42,067 nucleotides of DNA. It comes from a bacterium. GTDB lineage: Bacteria > Latescibacterota > Latescibacteria > Latescibacterales > Latescibacteraceae. Position 1 is the first letter of the stretch. Each line of letters begins with the position of its first letter. A program made the position numbers and the translations under genes. Positions 9,152-17,763 of this stretch are shown here, piece by piece. The DNA is taken from positions 1 to 42,067 of the forward strand of contig JAJFUH010000222.1 of assembly GCA_021372535.1 (NCBI GenBank). Direction: 5' to 3'. The notes beneath the pieces are model-generated. The model saw nothing but the letters and a program-made list of their open reading frames with translations, did not search any database and was not told where the DNA came from.

Positions 9152-12100
9152 ATGAATATTGGTTATGCGTTTTTAGTGGTAATGGTAGGTATGGCATATT
9201 TTGTCTCCGGTGTTCCGACACCGGATGAAATGATAGCTGATTTTGATGCCGCTCAGAAGTTTTATACATCAGGCGCATATGATCAGGCTATCGAAAAGTA
9301 TGGCCAGATTAACGAAGTTGAAAGTCGCTTTCTTGATGAAGATAAGGTAATCGTCGAGTATGGCACGATGAGAATACCTATCAAAGATGCTACCCTGTAT
9401 CAATCGGGAAATTCGTATTATAAAATGATTGAGCAGGAAAATCAGAAAGCCCGTGAAACAAAGGATGATGCTGAGAAAGAAAAAGCGAAGAAACTGTCTC
9501 TCGAATATGCGGTGAGTGCAACCGATTTTTTTGATAAAACTCAGGACCGCACGAAAAATATTGAGTTACAGTCTCTTGCGCAGAACCGTATCATTTCGAC
9601 CTGGTATCTTATTCCTGATTATGACCGTGTTATTGAAGAAGGGAAAACTCTCATAGAAAGGTATCCTAAAAGTCCTGATGTACTGGATGCAATGTATAAC
9701 ATCGGATGGGCTTATTATGATAAAAAGCAGTATATGGAGAGTATTCAGACGTTTGAGGAGCTTATAGCTCAGTTCCCGACCGGTCCGAAATCTGACAGGG
9801 CAATGTATCAGATCGGTGAATCATTCTTTGATCAATCGAAATTTTCAGAGGCTATTCCGTTTTATCAGCGTCTTGTCGAGAAACAGCGTATTAATGAATT
9901 GACTGAACAGGAAATCCAGAAAATTCAGCGTGAAAAGCTCGCAGGCCTGACTGATGAAACGGCGCTTGACCTTGCGGCGAAAGCTCAGCTCAAGGTAGGC
10001 GCGTGTTTTGCGAATATCGGTGATTACGACGGTGCAGCTACGGCGTATAAACGTGTTGCCGTGTTGTTCCGGTTTGACCAGAACCTTATTTCTGAAGCAT
10101 ACAAGCGTCTTGCCGATATGTATATGGAAAAAGGTGATTTTGAAGCCTCGATTCAAGCATACCGTGACGCAATAGATGAGGTTCCGAACAAGATATTTTC
10201 AGCGAAAATGCAGGTTCTTATTTGTCAGAGATATTTCGAACACAATCATTTTGCTGAAGCTGTCAGAGAGTATAACAATTACATAAGCGCATACAGCGAT
10301 GTTGCTTTTCGTGCAGGCTTCGATCTTGATGAGGCTTTCTATAATCTGGCACGTTCATATTATGAGCTTGGTAATGAAATGTTGAAAGCTAATGAACAGC
10401 AGGCCGGCCTCGACAATATCGAGCAGGCTATTACAACTCATGAGCGTGTTCTGAAAGAGTTTCCTGATACTACATTGAAGATGAGAGTATATTTCCATCT
10501 GGCCTTGGCGTATCAGCGGAATGGAAGCCAGGAATATCTCCCGAAGGCAATCGATAATTACAAGAAACTTCTTACCGAATTTCCGGATTCTCCATACAAG
10601 ATTGCCTGTTATTTTCAGACAGCACGGGCGTATCAGGGTCTGAAGAAATACGATGAGGCGATTGCACAGTATCAGCAGATTATTAATGAATTCCCGGATG
10701 ATCCCCAGGTTGAAAATTCCTGGTTTGAAATGGCTCTCGCTTTCAGGAGTCAGGGGAAGGATGTTGATGCTGTTCAACCTCTGCTTAAGGTCACCCGTAA
10801 TAACAAGAGTCTCTTTACGAGTGCCCGTCTTCTGGTTGCTCAGACCTTGAGCAAGGAAAGCAAATGGCAGGAAGTGGTTGATATTGTGACATATGCAGTC
10901 GAAGATACGAGTATGATTGAAAGTACGTATCGTTTGTCACAGTTATATATCATGCGCGGGACTGCCAATAAATCTCTCGGTAATTTTGATCAGTCAATTG
11001 AAGATTATACAAAGGCATATGATCTTAATCAGCCGGAGACTCAGGAGATGGCGTCGGTGTATCGCGCCGGTGTATATATCGAACAGAATCAGTTTGCCAG
11101 GGCAGAGAAAGATCTGAAAGAACTGATGAACAGCTCGAATGAGCAGATCAGGCGTGATGCTCAGATTCGTCTTGCTATCATCAGTGTGCGTCAGAACAAG
11201 AGTGCACAGGCAATTGAAACGTATCTGGGTCTATATAATTCAACAACCGATCCCATTGAAAAACTCGGTTTTTTAAGAAACCTCGTTCAGTTGAGTGCGC
11301 AAGCCGAGGATTGGAATGGTATTGAAAAATATGCCCACATGATGCTTGATTCTGATATCGCTGAAGGGAAAAAACCGGAGAATGCGGATTTCTTCTATAA
11401 GGAAGAGGCTTATTATTTCCTTGCGACCACCGCTGAAACCCGAGAAGATTACCATAAGGCAATCGATTATCTTTTAACGGGTTATCAGAAATTCCCGAGT
11501 TCATATTTTTCAAGCGATATGCTTTTAAAAATCGGTGTTATATATCTTACAAAGCTGAATACAGAACCTGATGCGCTTGATCTGGCAGGTGAGTATTTTG
11601 AAAAGTATATAAAGGCGTTCCCCAATACGACGAATACCGAGATGGCACATTATTATCTCGGATTCTGTTATTATAACGGACGGCGATTTGATATGGCATA
11701 TTCTACATTCAAATCGTTTACGCAGAAATATCCGAACTCAGAGTTTACACCTGAAGCATACTACTACTATTCGGACAGCAGTTACAATCTGGGTAATCTG
11801 GAAGATTGTATTCAGGGCTTCGATATGGTAATCAACAGGTATCCAAATCATCCTCGTTCTGTTGAAGCACTGTATACAAAAGCCTGGGCTTTGCTGGACC
11901 TCGGGAGGGAAGAAGAGGCCATGAAGTCATTACGGCTGCTTATCGATAAATATCCCGAAAGCCAGTATGCCCCGAGTTCTTTGTTCAGTATTGCTGACTT
12001 CTATTATAATCAGCAAAATTATCCGGAAGCACTGAGTACATATCAGCAGGTTTTGGATAAATATCCAAACAGCGAGGTTGCGGTAAAGGTTCCAGAAACA

Positions 12101-12430
12101 ATTAAGGATTTAAAGGAAACAATCGCATATATCGAGTATGAGAAAGGATGGAACCTGTTTACGCAAGCTCGAGAACTCAATGATATGAATCTCTATCGTC
12201 AGGCAGCAGAAATATTCAACAATGTTGTGACTCAATATCCGTATACTGAAAGTGAAATCGGCGCCTATTCAAACATGGGTATTTGTTACGAAGCCATCGG
12301 CGAATGGCAGAAGGCGGCTGATGCATATGATCAGGTTATGAAAAGATATGAAGAAGGTGCGGCGGTAGGTCAGGAAGCATACACTTTTGCAAGAATGCAT
12401 AAAGATTATATCGTTGCAAACAGATTTTAA
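9152..12430 (+). CDS. Giant periplasmic TPR-repeat protein (YbgF/BamD-like repeats)
   Basis: 1092 residues: a short signal sequence (AFLVVMVGMAYFVSGVP) followed by tetratricopeptide-type repeats over most of the length. The repeats show the usual pattern of Gly/Ala at position 8, Tyr at 11, Ala at 20 and Pro at the end, for example YNIGWAYYDKKQYMESIQ, AYQGLKKYDEAIAQYQQII and FSIADFYYNQQNYPEALST, usually followed by FP or YP-type ends as in YbgF/CpoB and BamD. TPR arrays of this kind scaffold envelope complexes. No lipobox is visible, so a periplasmic or membrane-tethered location is likely. It sits between the barrel-like genes and the ExbB/ExbD motor genes, consistent with a periplasmic bridge. 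It is far longer than CpoB (about 260 residues); TPR proteins of this size occur in gliding and secretion machines. Confidence 0.85.
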   Translation: MNIGYAFLVVMVGMAYFVSGVPTPDEMIADFDAAQKFYTSGAYDQAIEKYGQINEVESRFLDEDKVIVEYGTMRIPIKDATLYQSGNSYYKMIEQENQKARETKDDAEKEKAKKLSLEYAVSATDFFDKTQDRTKNIELQSLAQNRIISTWYLIPDYDRVIEEGKTLIERYPKSPDVLDAMYNIGWAYYDKKQYMESIQTFEELIAQFPTGPKSDRAMYQIGESFFDQSKFSEAIPFYQRLVEKQRINELTEQEIQKIQREKLAGLTDETALDLAAKAQLKVGACFANIGDYDGAATAYKRVAVLFRFDQNLISEAYKRLADMYMEKGDFEASIQAYRDAIDEVPNKIFSAKMQVLICQRYFEHNHFAEAVREYNNYISAYSDVAFRAGFDLDEAFYNLARSYYELGNEMLKANEQQAGLDNIEQAITTHERVLKEFPDTTLKMRVYFHLALAYQRNGSQEYLPKAIDNYKKLLTEFPDSPYKIACYFQTARAYQGLKKYDEAIAQYQQIINEFPDDPQVENSWFEMALAFRSQGKDVDAVQPLLKVTRNNKSLFTSARLLVAQTLSKESKWQEVVDIVTYAVEDTSMIESTYRLSQLYIMRGTANKSLGNFDQSIEDYTKAYDLNQPETQEMASVYRAGVYIEQNQFARAEKDLKELMNSSNEQIRRDAQIRLAIISVRQNKSAQAIETYLGLYNSTTDPIEKLGFLRNLVQLSAQAEDWNGIEKYAHMMLDSDIAEGKKPENADFFYKEEAYYFLATTAETREDYHKAIDYLLTGYQKFPSSYFSSDMLLKIGVIYLTKLNTEPDALDLAGEYFEKYIKAFPNTTNTEMAHYYLGFCYYNGRRFDMAYSTFKSFTQKYPNSEFTPEAYYYYSDSSYNLGNLEDCIQGFDMVINRYPNHPRSVEALYTKAWALLDLGREEEAMKSLRLLIDKYPESQYAPSSLFSIADFYYNQQNYPEALSTYQQVLDKYPNSEVAVKVPETIKDLKETIAYIEYEKGWNLFTQARELNDMNLYRQAAEIFNNVVTQYPYTESEIGAYSNMGICYEAIGEWQKAADAYDQVMKRYEEGAAVGQEAYTFARMHKDYIVANRF

Positions 12431-12449
12431 CATAATCAAGAGGGAGGCA

Positions 12450-13028
12450 ATGTTGAATATGGGGAAGGCTGTCTTAATAGCAGGGCTCTCTTTTCTTATT
12501 GTTTTCAGTTCTGTAGGATTAACATTCGCGCAGGATGAAGAGAGCTTTGTACGAGTGTCAGTGATTTCAAAACGGGATGCCATTGTGCTTTCGGCGCTGT
12601 TTCCCGGGTTGGGACAAATGACCACAGGGCAAAAGGTTAAGGGTGTTTCATTTTTCCTTGCCGAAGCTGCTTCGCTTGTATTGTTTGTTAATGCTCATGA
12701 AAATTACAGTACAAAAAAAACCACTTATGATAAAGACCTTAAAGACTTCGAGGCGATTGCGACTGTCGGAAGAGGCAGTTATATGACAGCGGAAAAGCAG
12801 TTTAAAGATTTAAAGGATCAGAGCAAAGACCTCGATGATCTCCATTCAATCAGAAATACCGCAATAATCGTTGCGGCGGGAGTTTATGCATATAATCTTG
12901 TTGATGCGATATTTTTTGCCCCTTCATCAAGTGAAAGCCGTAAGGCCGAGGGTACAAAAAACAGGATTGAAGTTACTTCGTCCATGGTTGACAGGACACC
13001 TGGTATAATGCTGACAAAAAGATTTTAG
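12450..13028 (+). CDS. DUF5683-type membrane protein
   Basis: 192 residues from ATG 12450, chosen because AGGGAGG sits immediately upstream and a signal peptide (VLIAGLSFLIVFSSVGLTFAQ) begins there; an earlier in-frame ATG at 12387 lies inside the TPR gene. The segment AIVLSALFPGLGQMTTGQ matches the start of DUF5683 proteins, in which a PGLGQ motif precedes short membrane helices. Further hydrophobic segments follow at FFLAEAASLVLFVNA and TAIIVAAGVYAYNLVDAIFF, separated by a charged, helix-forming stretch. The biochemical role of this family is unknown; in FCB genomes it often sits near cell-envelope genes. The gene follows the TPR stop by 19 bp, so it is probably co-transcribed. Confidence 0.7.
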   Translation: MLNMGKAVLIAGLSFLIVFSSVGLTFAQDEESFVRVSVISKRDAIVLSALFPGLGQMTTGQKVKGVSFFLAEAASLVLFVNAHENYSTKKTTYDKDLKDFEAIATVGRGSYMTAEKQFKDLKDQSKDLDDLHSIRNTAIIVAAGVYAYNLVDAIFFAPSSSESRKAEGTKNRIEVTSSMVDRTPGIMLTKRF

Positions 13029-13046
13029 TGGAAGGAGAATATTCCT

Positions 13047-13508
13047 GTGAAAAAGATATTCATCTTCATGGCTCCAGTTTTATTACTGGCAATCATGTAT
13101 GGATGTAGTAAAGATCATTCATCGCCGACGTTCAGCTTATATGATAGTACATCTTCACCTGTCAATGTTTTAGCAACTTATGATAAGGGAGGTGACCTTA
13201 TAAAAGTAAGTTGGTCAATGGAGAACACTGAAGATGTGGCAAATTATCTCGTAGCCTGGTCGGATTCCAATGTTTTTGATTATGGTAAAACGTACGACCA
13301 GTTCGTAAAATTGCCTGAAGATGTTAGTTTAAAGACAGAGATCAGCCTGGACACGAACGATGTGTTGAAAAAGATGGAATATTATAAAGCGGCTGATATT
13401 GATTCGTTTATTGTCTATTTTACCGTTTCCGCAGTATATAACAACAAAGATTTTAATTATTTTATTGGTCCAAGAGCTGAAGTCGACAGTGTTCTTATTT
13501 TGCGGTAA
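13047..13508 (+). CDS. Small lipoprotein with Fn3-like fold
   Basis: 153 residues from a GTG at 13047 with GAAGGAG upstream. The N-terminus is a lipoprotein signal: two lysines, a hydrophobic core and a Cys at residue 20 in AIMYGCSKD. The mature part reads like a single fibronectin type III or related beta-sandwich domain (SPVNVLATYDKGGDLIKVSW, then YLVAWSDSN and FIVYFTVSAVYN). Function unknown. It lies 18 bp after the DUF5683 gene and 59 bp before exbB, so it is placed to be a lipid-anchored accessory of the motor cluster. Confidence 0.7.
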   Translation: MKKIFIFMAPVLLLAIMYGCSKDHSSPTFSLYDSTSSPVNVLATYDKGGDLIKVSWSMENTEDVANYLVAWSDSNVFDYGKTYDQFVKLPEDVSLKTEISLDTNDVLKKMEYYKAADIDSFIVYFTVSAVYNNKDFNYFIGPRAEVDSVLILR

Positions 13509-13567
13509 TGTAAAGAGTAAATAATAGAAGAATAACAAAAAAAGTTGCTGAAAGGAGAAGGTACGAG

Positions 13568-14290
13568 ATGGTAGAGATGTTTAAAGCCGGTGGGCCAATG
13601 ATGTATCCCTTATTGCTCTCGGCACTAATCGGTGTAGCTGTTATTTTTGAAAGATTCGTGGTTCTGCATCGTATGCCATCCGCTAAAGCGGCAGAAAAAC
13701 AGCTGACAGATGTTGAGCAGGCAATTAATGAAAGCGGTCTTGAAGGTGCTGCAAAAAAGATATCAAAGGGTAAAGGGGTTCTCAATTACATTTTCGCCCG
13801 TTTACTCAAACGTTATGATACCCTGGTGATGGAAAAGAAAGAGTTGGCACTCCGTAGAAAAGAAGTTGGCGGTGGAGCCGAAGCGACTGATGGTGTTACT
13901 AAGTTTCTCGTGGCTCAATCAGAGCTTACCGAATTCAGGGATGAGTTACTTCTGACGATTGATGATGCGTCGAGAAGTTATGTGACACGGTTTCTGGCGG
14001 TGCTCAATACCGTAAGTAATATTTCACCTCTCCTTGGACTTCTCGGAACGATTACCGGTATGATCAAGGCTTTCGAATCGATTGCAGCTTCAGGAACAGG
14101 CGATCCGAAAGTCGTTGCTGCTGGTATTTCTGAAGCGCTCCTTACCACTGCTGCAGGTCTGTTTATCGCAATTCCGGCGGTTGTTTTTTACCGTTATCTT
14201 GGAGCTAAGGCAGATGCTTCGCGTAACAGCGTTGAAGTATATGCAATGTCGTTTTCAAATACATTGCTTGCATTACTGGAGCGCCAGTAA
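13568..14290 (+). CDS. ExbB/TolQ/MotA-family proton channel subunit
   Basis: 240 residues; ATG preceded by AAAGGAGAAGG. Three membrane helices are visible: residues about 11-30 (MYPLLLSALIGVAVIFERFV), a second around 137-158 with NTVSNISPLLGLLGTITGMI, and a third around 185-205 with EALLTTAAGLFIAIPAVV. The second and third match the conserved ExbB/TolQ/MotA core, including the LLGLLGT and EAL-TTAAGL segments. With ExbD this family forms an inner-membrane channel that turns proton motive force into mechanical work on periplasmic partners. A cytoplasmic insertion of about 80 charged residues lies between helices one and two. Two exbD genes follow at once. Known for the family: energising TonB, Tol-Pal or gliding motors; which one applies here is not shown by this gene. 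Confidence 0.93.
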   Translation: MVEMFKAGGPMMYPLLLSALIGVAVIFERFVVLHRMPSAKAAEKQLTDVEQAINESGLEGAAKKISKGKGVLNYIFARLLKRYDTLVMEKKELALRRKEVGGGAEATDGVTKFLVAQSELTEFRDELLLTIDDASRSYVTRFLAVLNTVSNISPLLGLLGTITGMIKAFESIAASGTGDPKVVAAGISEALLTTAAGLFIAIPAVVFYRYLGAKADASRNSVEVYAMSFSNTLLALLERQ

Positions 14291-14315
14291 TTTACCGAGT
14301 GGAGTGTGATAATCT

Positions 14316-14741
14316 ATGAAAAAGAAGAGAGAACGGACTGGTCTGATCGGTGAGGGAGAAATAGATTTAACACCGCTCATTGACTGTGTATTCCTTCTGC
14401 TGATATTTTTTATGCTCACCACTGTGTTCATTCAGGTGAAGGGTCTTGCCGTTGATTTACCTGGCGCGGCTGATCAACAGGAAGAGCAGCAACAGAAAAA
14501 GGATGTAAACATCCATGTTTCTGCGGCAGGAGAATTTACCGTTAGCGGAGAAAAAGTCCCTGCATCAGGTTTGGCCAGTGCTATTAAAGGAGCAATGGAT
14601 ATAAACAATAACAGAAATGTTATAATCCAGGGCGATCCTGAATCAAAGCACAAAGATATCGTGTATGTTATGGACATGGCATACAGTGTCGGCGCTGAGG
14701 GTATGGCATTTGCAATCGAACAGGATTCTGGCCAACAATAA
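14316..14741 (+). CDS. ExbD/TolR-family protein (first copy)
   Basis: 141 residues. A short basic cytoplasmic N-terminus leads into the hallmark helix IDLTPLIDCVFLLLIFFML with the proton-pathway Asp at residue 23. A periplasmic domain follows (VNIHVSAAGEFTVSGEKV, then VIIQGDPESKHKDIVYVMD) of the ExbD/TolR fold. A Gln/Glu-rich linker (QQEEQQQKK) separates helix and domain. It pairs with the ExbB-like protein 25 bp upstream and with a second, diverged ExbD 32 bp downstream. Confidence 0.93.
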   Translation: MKKKRERTGLIGEGEIDLTPLIDCVFLLLIFFMLTTVFIQVKGLAVDLPGAADQQEEQQQKKDVNIHVSAAGEFTVSGEKVPASGLASAIKGAMDINNNRNVIIQGDPESKHKDIVYVMDMAYSVGAEGMAFAIEQDSGQQ

Positions 14742-14773
14742 CAACGCTCCGAAAAGAAAAGGGTGAGGTTTAA

Positions 14774-15205
14774 ATGTCAGTCATACGAAAAAGAGGGTCA
14801 GTTCTTGAATCCGATGCAATCAATTTAACACCCTTGATTGATGCGGTTTTTCTTTTGCTGATTTTCTTTATGGTTACAACGGTATTCAAGAACCCTGCTC
14901 AGTTAAAACTCACACTGCCAGATGCATCATATCCGTCAAAACTCGATAAAAAACAGCTTGTTGCCGAAATGGATTCCGAAGGCAATATCGCTATCAATGG
15001 TGTTAATGTCACTTTTGATTCTTTTGAAGCGTATTTAGCTCAGGAAAAACATAAGTCAGGTAATAACACCTTATTGATCCGCGCTGATATCAACACGCGG
15101 CACGGTGATGTTCTGAAACTTATGAAAATGGCGCGAGCTCAGCAGATTGAAACAATTGCTATGGCAGTTAATGATTTAAATGATCAGGAAGAAACGAAGA
15201 AGTAA
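14774..15205 (+). CDS. ExbD/TolR-family protein (second copy)
   Basis: 143 residues, preceded by GGGTGAGG. The helix INLTPLIDAVFLLLIFFMV keeps the essential Asp at residue 23, and a periplasmic domain follows (AEMDSEGNIAINGVNV, then LLIRADINTRHGDVLKLMK). It is similar in layout to the preceding ExbD but clearly diverged outside the helix, so the channel may be a heteromer. One ExbB with two ExbD subunits is also seen in the AglR-AglQ-AglS gliding motor and in several FCB TonB-like systems. Its 3' end overlaps an upstream extension of the next frame, but not the start chosen there. Confidence 0.93.
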   Translation: MSVIRKRGSVLESDAINLTPLIDAVFLLLIFFMVTTVFKNPAQLKLTLPDASYPSKLDKKQLVAEMDSEGNIAINGVNVTFDSFEAYLAQEKHKSGNNTLLIRADINTRHGDVLKLMKMARAQQIETIAMAVNDLNDQEETKK

Positions 15206-15248
15206 ATATTTAAATTTTTTTGCAATTGATAAGTTTAGGAGATCATTC

Positions 15249-16499
15249 ATGGCGGAAAAGTATCAATCATCAAGATTTAAAGGTCCGTCAGATGCTATCG
15301 ATCTGGAAAGACTGGAGAAAGAAACTCAGAAGCTTTTTTTTCTTGGCCTTCTTGTTGCAATCTCTCTCCATGCTGCTGTCGGTTCATACTTCATGTTTAA
15401 AAAGACTGAAGTGAAGGTTGTCAGACCTGCGACAATGGAACTAGTGATCAGACGTCCGAGGATGACGAAAGCATTTGAGTTCAAGAAAAAAAGAGTTAAA
15501 ACTCGAACCATGGAACGCAAAAAAGTTGTTGAGAGGAAACCGACCGCTGATATTCAGACAAAATCGATATCAACCGTCGATCTCATGGGTAATGTAGCGT
15601 CGTTTGAATATTCTAACGAGATGAAGACTGACTTGGATTCCGAGGTTTTCATTCCTGAAGGTATCGATATTGAAATGACATCGACCCGTGAACCGGAAAA
15701 ACAGATATCGATGAAAGAAGAAATGATCTCCCTCGAGGACCTGGATACTGGCCAGTATAAGGCTATGGTTATTCAGGATCCCAACAACAAACAGAGCATC
15801 AAAGGTTTCGTGTATATTTCCACCGCATGGGGTGCACAATTAAAACCGCCTGACAAGTTGAAACGAGCGGTTATCAATCTTGTTGAAGCAGTGAACCGCT
15901 ATACGAACATCAATGCGAAGGTTGATAGTCATTTATATCTCGATTCACGTAAGATTTTCGACACCCCGTTTGTTTACGTCGTTTCAGACAAAGCTTATGA
16001 ATTAACTGAAATCGAACGTAAAAATTTTGGTAGTTATTTACGGAAAGGTGGATTTGCAGTCGTTGATAACGGGACTCCGGAATACGAGTTCGGGCAGGCG
16101 GAAGCTTCACTTCGGCAGATGATGAAAGATTCGTTGGGCGCCGATGCACAGTTTCTCCCGATTCCGAATGAACATCCGCTGTATCATTGTTTCTTTGATT
16201 TTAATGACGGCCCTCCACAGGGATCAGAGATAGAGATGGTGCAGACTACTACAACCGGGGCACAAGGTGAAACAGCCCGAAATTCATCGATGGCGAAAGC
16301 GGTTCACTATCTTGAGGGAATATGGCTTGATGAACGGCTTGTGGCAATTTATTCTGACAAGGGATATGCAAAGAAATGGAAAGAATTGTCAAATAATGAA
16401 CCACAGCTCAAGATAGGTGTGAATTTTGTGGTATTCGCTTTAACACAGGCTGGTGGAATAGCACAGCAGAAAATGGATTTCTTCTCCGCTGTTCAATAG
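15249..16499 (+). CDS. TonB-like N-terminus fused to DUF4159 domain
   Basis: 416 residues from ATG 15249, chosen because AGGAG at 15237-15241 precedes it; an in-frame ATG at 15180 would overlap exbD. A cytoplasmic start is followed by one membrane helix (about residues 29-50) containing LHAAVG, where the His resembles the conserved TonB/TolA helix His. A basic linker (RTMERKKVVERKP) then resembles TonB linkers. The remaining half (about residues 175-410) matches DUF4159, with FVYVVSDKAYELTEIE, LRKGGFAVVDNG and LEGIWLDERLVAIYS. DUF4159 is usually a stand-alone exported domain, related to class I glutamine amidotransferase-like folds but without clear catalysis. A TonB-type transducer whose periplasmic end is DUF4159 rather than a TonB domain would be unusual. 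It sits directly after exbB-exbD-exbD. Confidence 0.75.
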   Translation: MAEKYQSSRFKGPSDAIDLERLEKETQKLFFLGLLVAISLHAAVGSYFMFKKTEVKVVRPATMELVIRRPRMTKAFEFKKKRVKTRTMERKKVVERKPTADIQTKSISTVDLMGNVASFEYSNEMKTDLDSEVFIPEGIDIEMTSTREPEKQISMKEEMISLEDLDTGQYKAMVIQDPNNKQSIKGFVYISTAWGAQLKPPDKLKRAVINLVEAVNRYTNINAKVDSHLYLDSRKIFDTPFVYVVSDKAYELTEIERKNFGSYLRKGGFAVVDNGTPEYEFGQAEASLRQMMKDSLGADAQFLPIPNEHPLYHCFFDFNDGPPQGSEIEMVQTTTTGAQGETARNSSMAKAVHYLEGIWLDERLVAIYSDKGYAKKWKELSNNEPQLKIGVNFVVFALTQAGGIAQQKMDFFSAVQ

Positions 16500-16532
16500 A
16501 ATTGTAAACTGTTAATGTGAGGTGGAAAGAAA

Positions 16533-17729
16533 ATGACAATAGCCGTAAAACGAAAAATTATTGTATCGTTGATACTGGCGTTGCCGTTTCTTCTGGCAGT
16601 GAGTTGTTTTTTATACCCTCCAGAAATACGCTACAGCTCGTATCTTGTACCCAATATGGAAAGCAATGATCCGGCGTACTCCATTGAAAAGGATACAGGT
16701 GGTGTTGTTTATGACCTCGGCGGTTCCAGTATTGTCGTTAAGTATATGACGGATGCGGAACTGAATGAGTTGTTCCCCGAAGAATCAGCTCATGGTTTAT
16801 ATTCCACAAATCCGTATTCGTATGGAAACTGGATCGATCCGGATCTCGGGTATACTCCGAACCGTTTCACGGTATTCGGCGTTACCATTGTTAACAGAAC
16901 GTTTGCAAAAATGAGACTCGATCCTGTTGAAGCCGTTCTTATTACCGATTTGGGTGAAACGTTCCATTCCTATACGGTAAGTATTGCTGCCGCCCGGTAT
17001 GGAAATAGTTTCGAGAACTATTTTAAGTCGATTCTCGGACAGTCGGGAAATGAGTTCTACCGTTATGAGATGCGCCTCGGTATGGTTCGCGGTAAAAATT
17101 ATGGTTTGGACGAAATCATATTCCGTGGAGACAGCTATACCGGACTCATCGCATTTGATCCGTTACGTCCCGAAGTTAAAAAATGCAGACTTGATCTCCA
17201 TGATGTCGTCTACCGTTTCGACGCGTTTAACAGGCCTGCCGATGTTGTCGATGTTTCGTTCAACCTTGACAGGAAAGTTGACAAAGTCGTTGTAACACGT
17301 GAAATGAAGCAGAAAGAGCTTGAGCGTGAAAAAGTACGTATCAGAATGACAGGTCCTCAGCAGCTCGTCGGGAACCGTGTCAATGACAGTTCCAGGAACG
17401 CTCGAGCAATTGATAAAGCCCTTGAGGATAACGTCTCTCCGATGGAAACCTGTTTTCTTACACGGTACAGACGAGGTGAAGTCAATCCTGGTCAGATGAT
17501 GTTATCGTTCACTATAGACCCAAGCGGCAGGGTAACATCGCAGAATGTTCTTGAAGTAACGGGTATCAACAGTGAGAATTTCATGAATTGTATTCTCGAT
17601 GTTATTAAAACATTGAAATTTGATACGATTCAGGATATGCCGAATGAGGGTACTAACATTGTAAAGGGACCTGCCAAACCAGTCAATGTAACTTACCCGC
17701 TTACATTCTCGGTGTATGTTGAAGAATAA
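16533..17729 (+). CDS. Lipoprotein with AgmX/PglI-type TonB-like C-terminal domain
   Basis: 398 residues. The N-terminus has a lipoprotein signal (LILALPFLLAVSC, Cys near residue 25). A central beta-rich region of unknown family (residues about 60-260) follows, then a charged helix (REMKQKELEREKVRIR). The last ~100 residues match the AgmX/PglI C-terminal domain: an N-terminal Cys (METCFLTRYRRGE), the core LSFTIDPSGRVTSQNVLE, a second Cys (FMNCILDVIKTLKF) and a terminal strand. That domain is related to TonB C-termini and occurs in gliding and gene-cluster transducers. Being on a lipoprotein rather than on a helix-anchored protein, it may be the outer-membrane partner of the preceding TonB-like/DUF4159 protein. 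It is the last gene before the terminator at 17770. Confidence 0.72.
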   Translation: MTIAVKRKIIVSLILALPFLLAVSCFLYPPEIRYSSYLVPNMESNDPAYSIEKDTGGVVYDLGGSSIVVKYMTDAELNELFPEESAHGLYSTNPYSYGNWIDPDLGYTPNRFTVFGVTIVNRTFAKMRLDPVEAVLITDLGETFHSYTVSIAAARYGNSFENYFKSILGQSGNEFYRYEMRLGMVRGKNYGLDEIIFRGDSYTGLIAFDPLRPEVKKCRLDLHDVVYRFDAFNRPADVVDVSFNLDRKVDKVVVTREMKQKELEREKVRIRMTGPQQLVGNRVNDSSRNARAIDKALEDNVSPMETCFLTRYRRGEVNPGQMMLSFTIDPSGRVTSQNVLEVTGINSENFMNCILDVIKTLKFDTIQDMPNEGTNIVKGPAKPVNVTYPLTFSVYVEE

Positions 17730-17763
17730 ATAGTCCGTATACATCGAAAAACAACGTCTGTTG

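Noticed and set aside
15180-15248. Upstream start for the TonB-like/DUF4159 gene
   Set aside because: Would overlap exbD, gives 23 basic and aromatic residues, and has a weaker ribosome-binding site than ATG 15249 with AGGAG.
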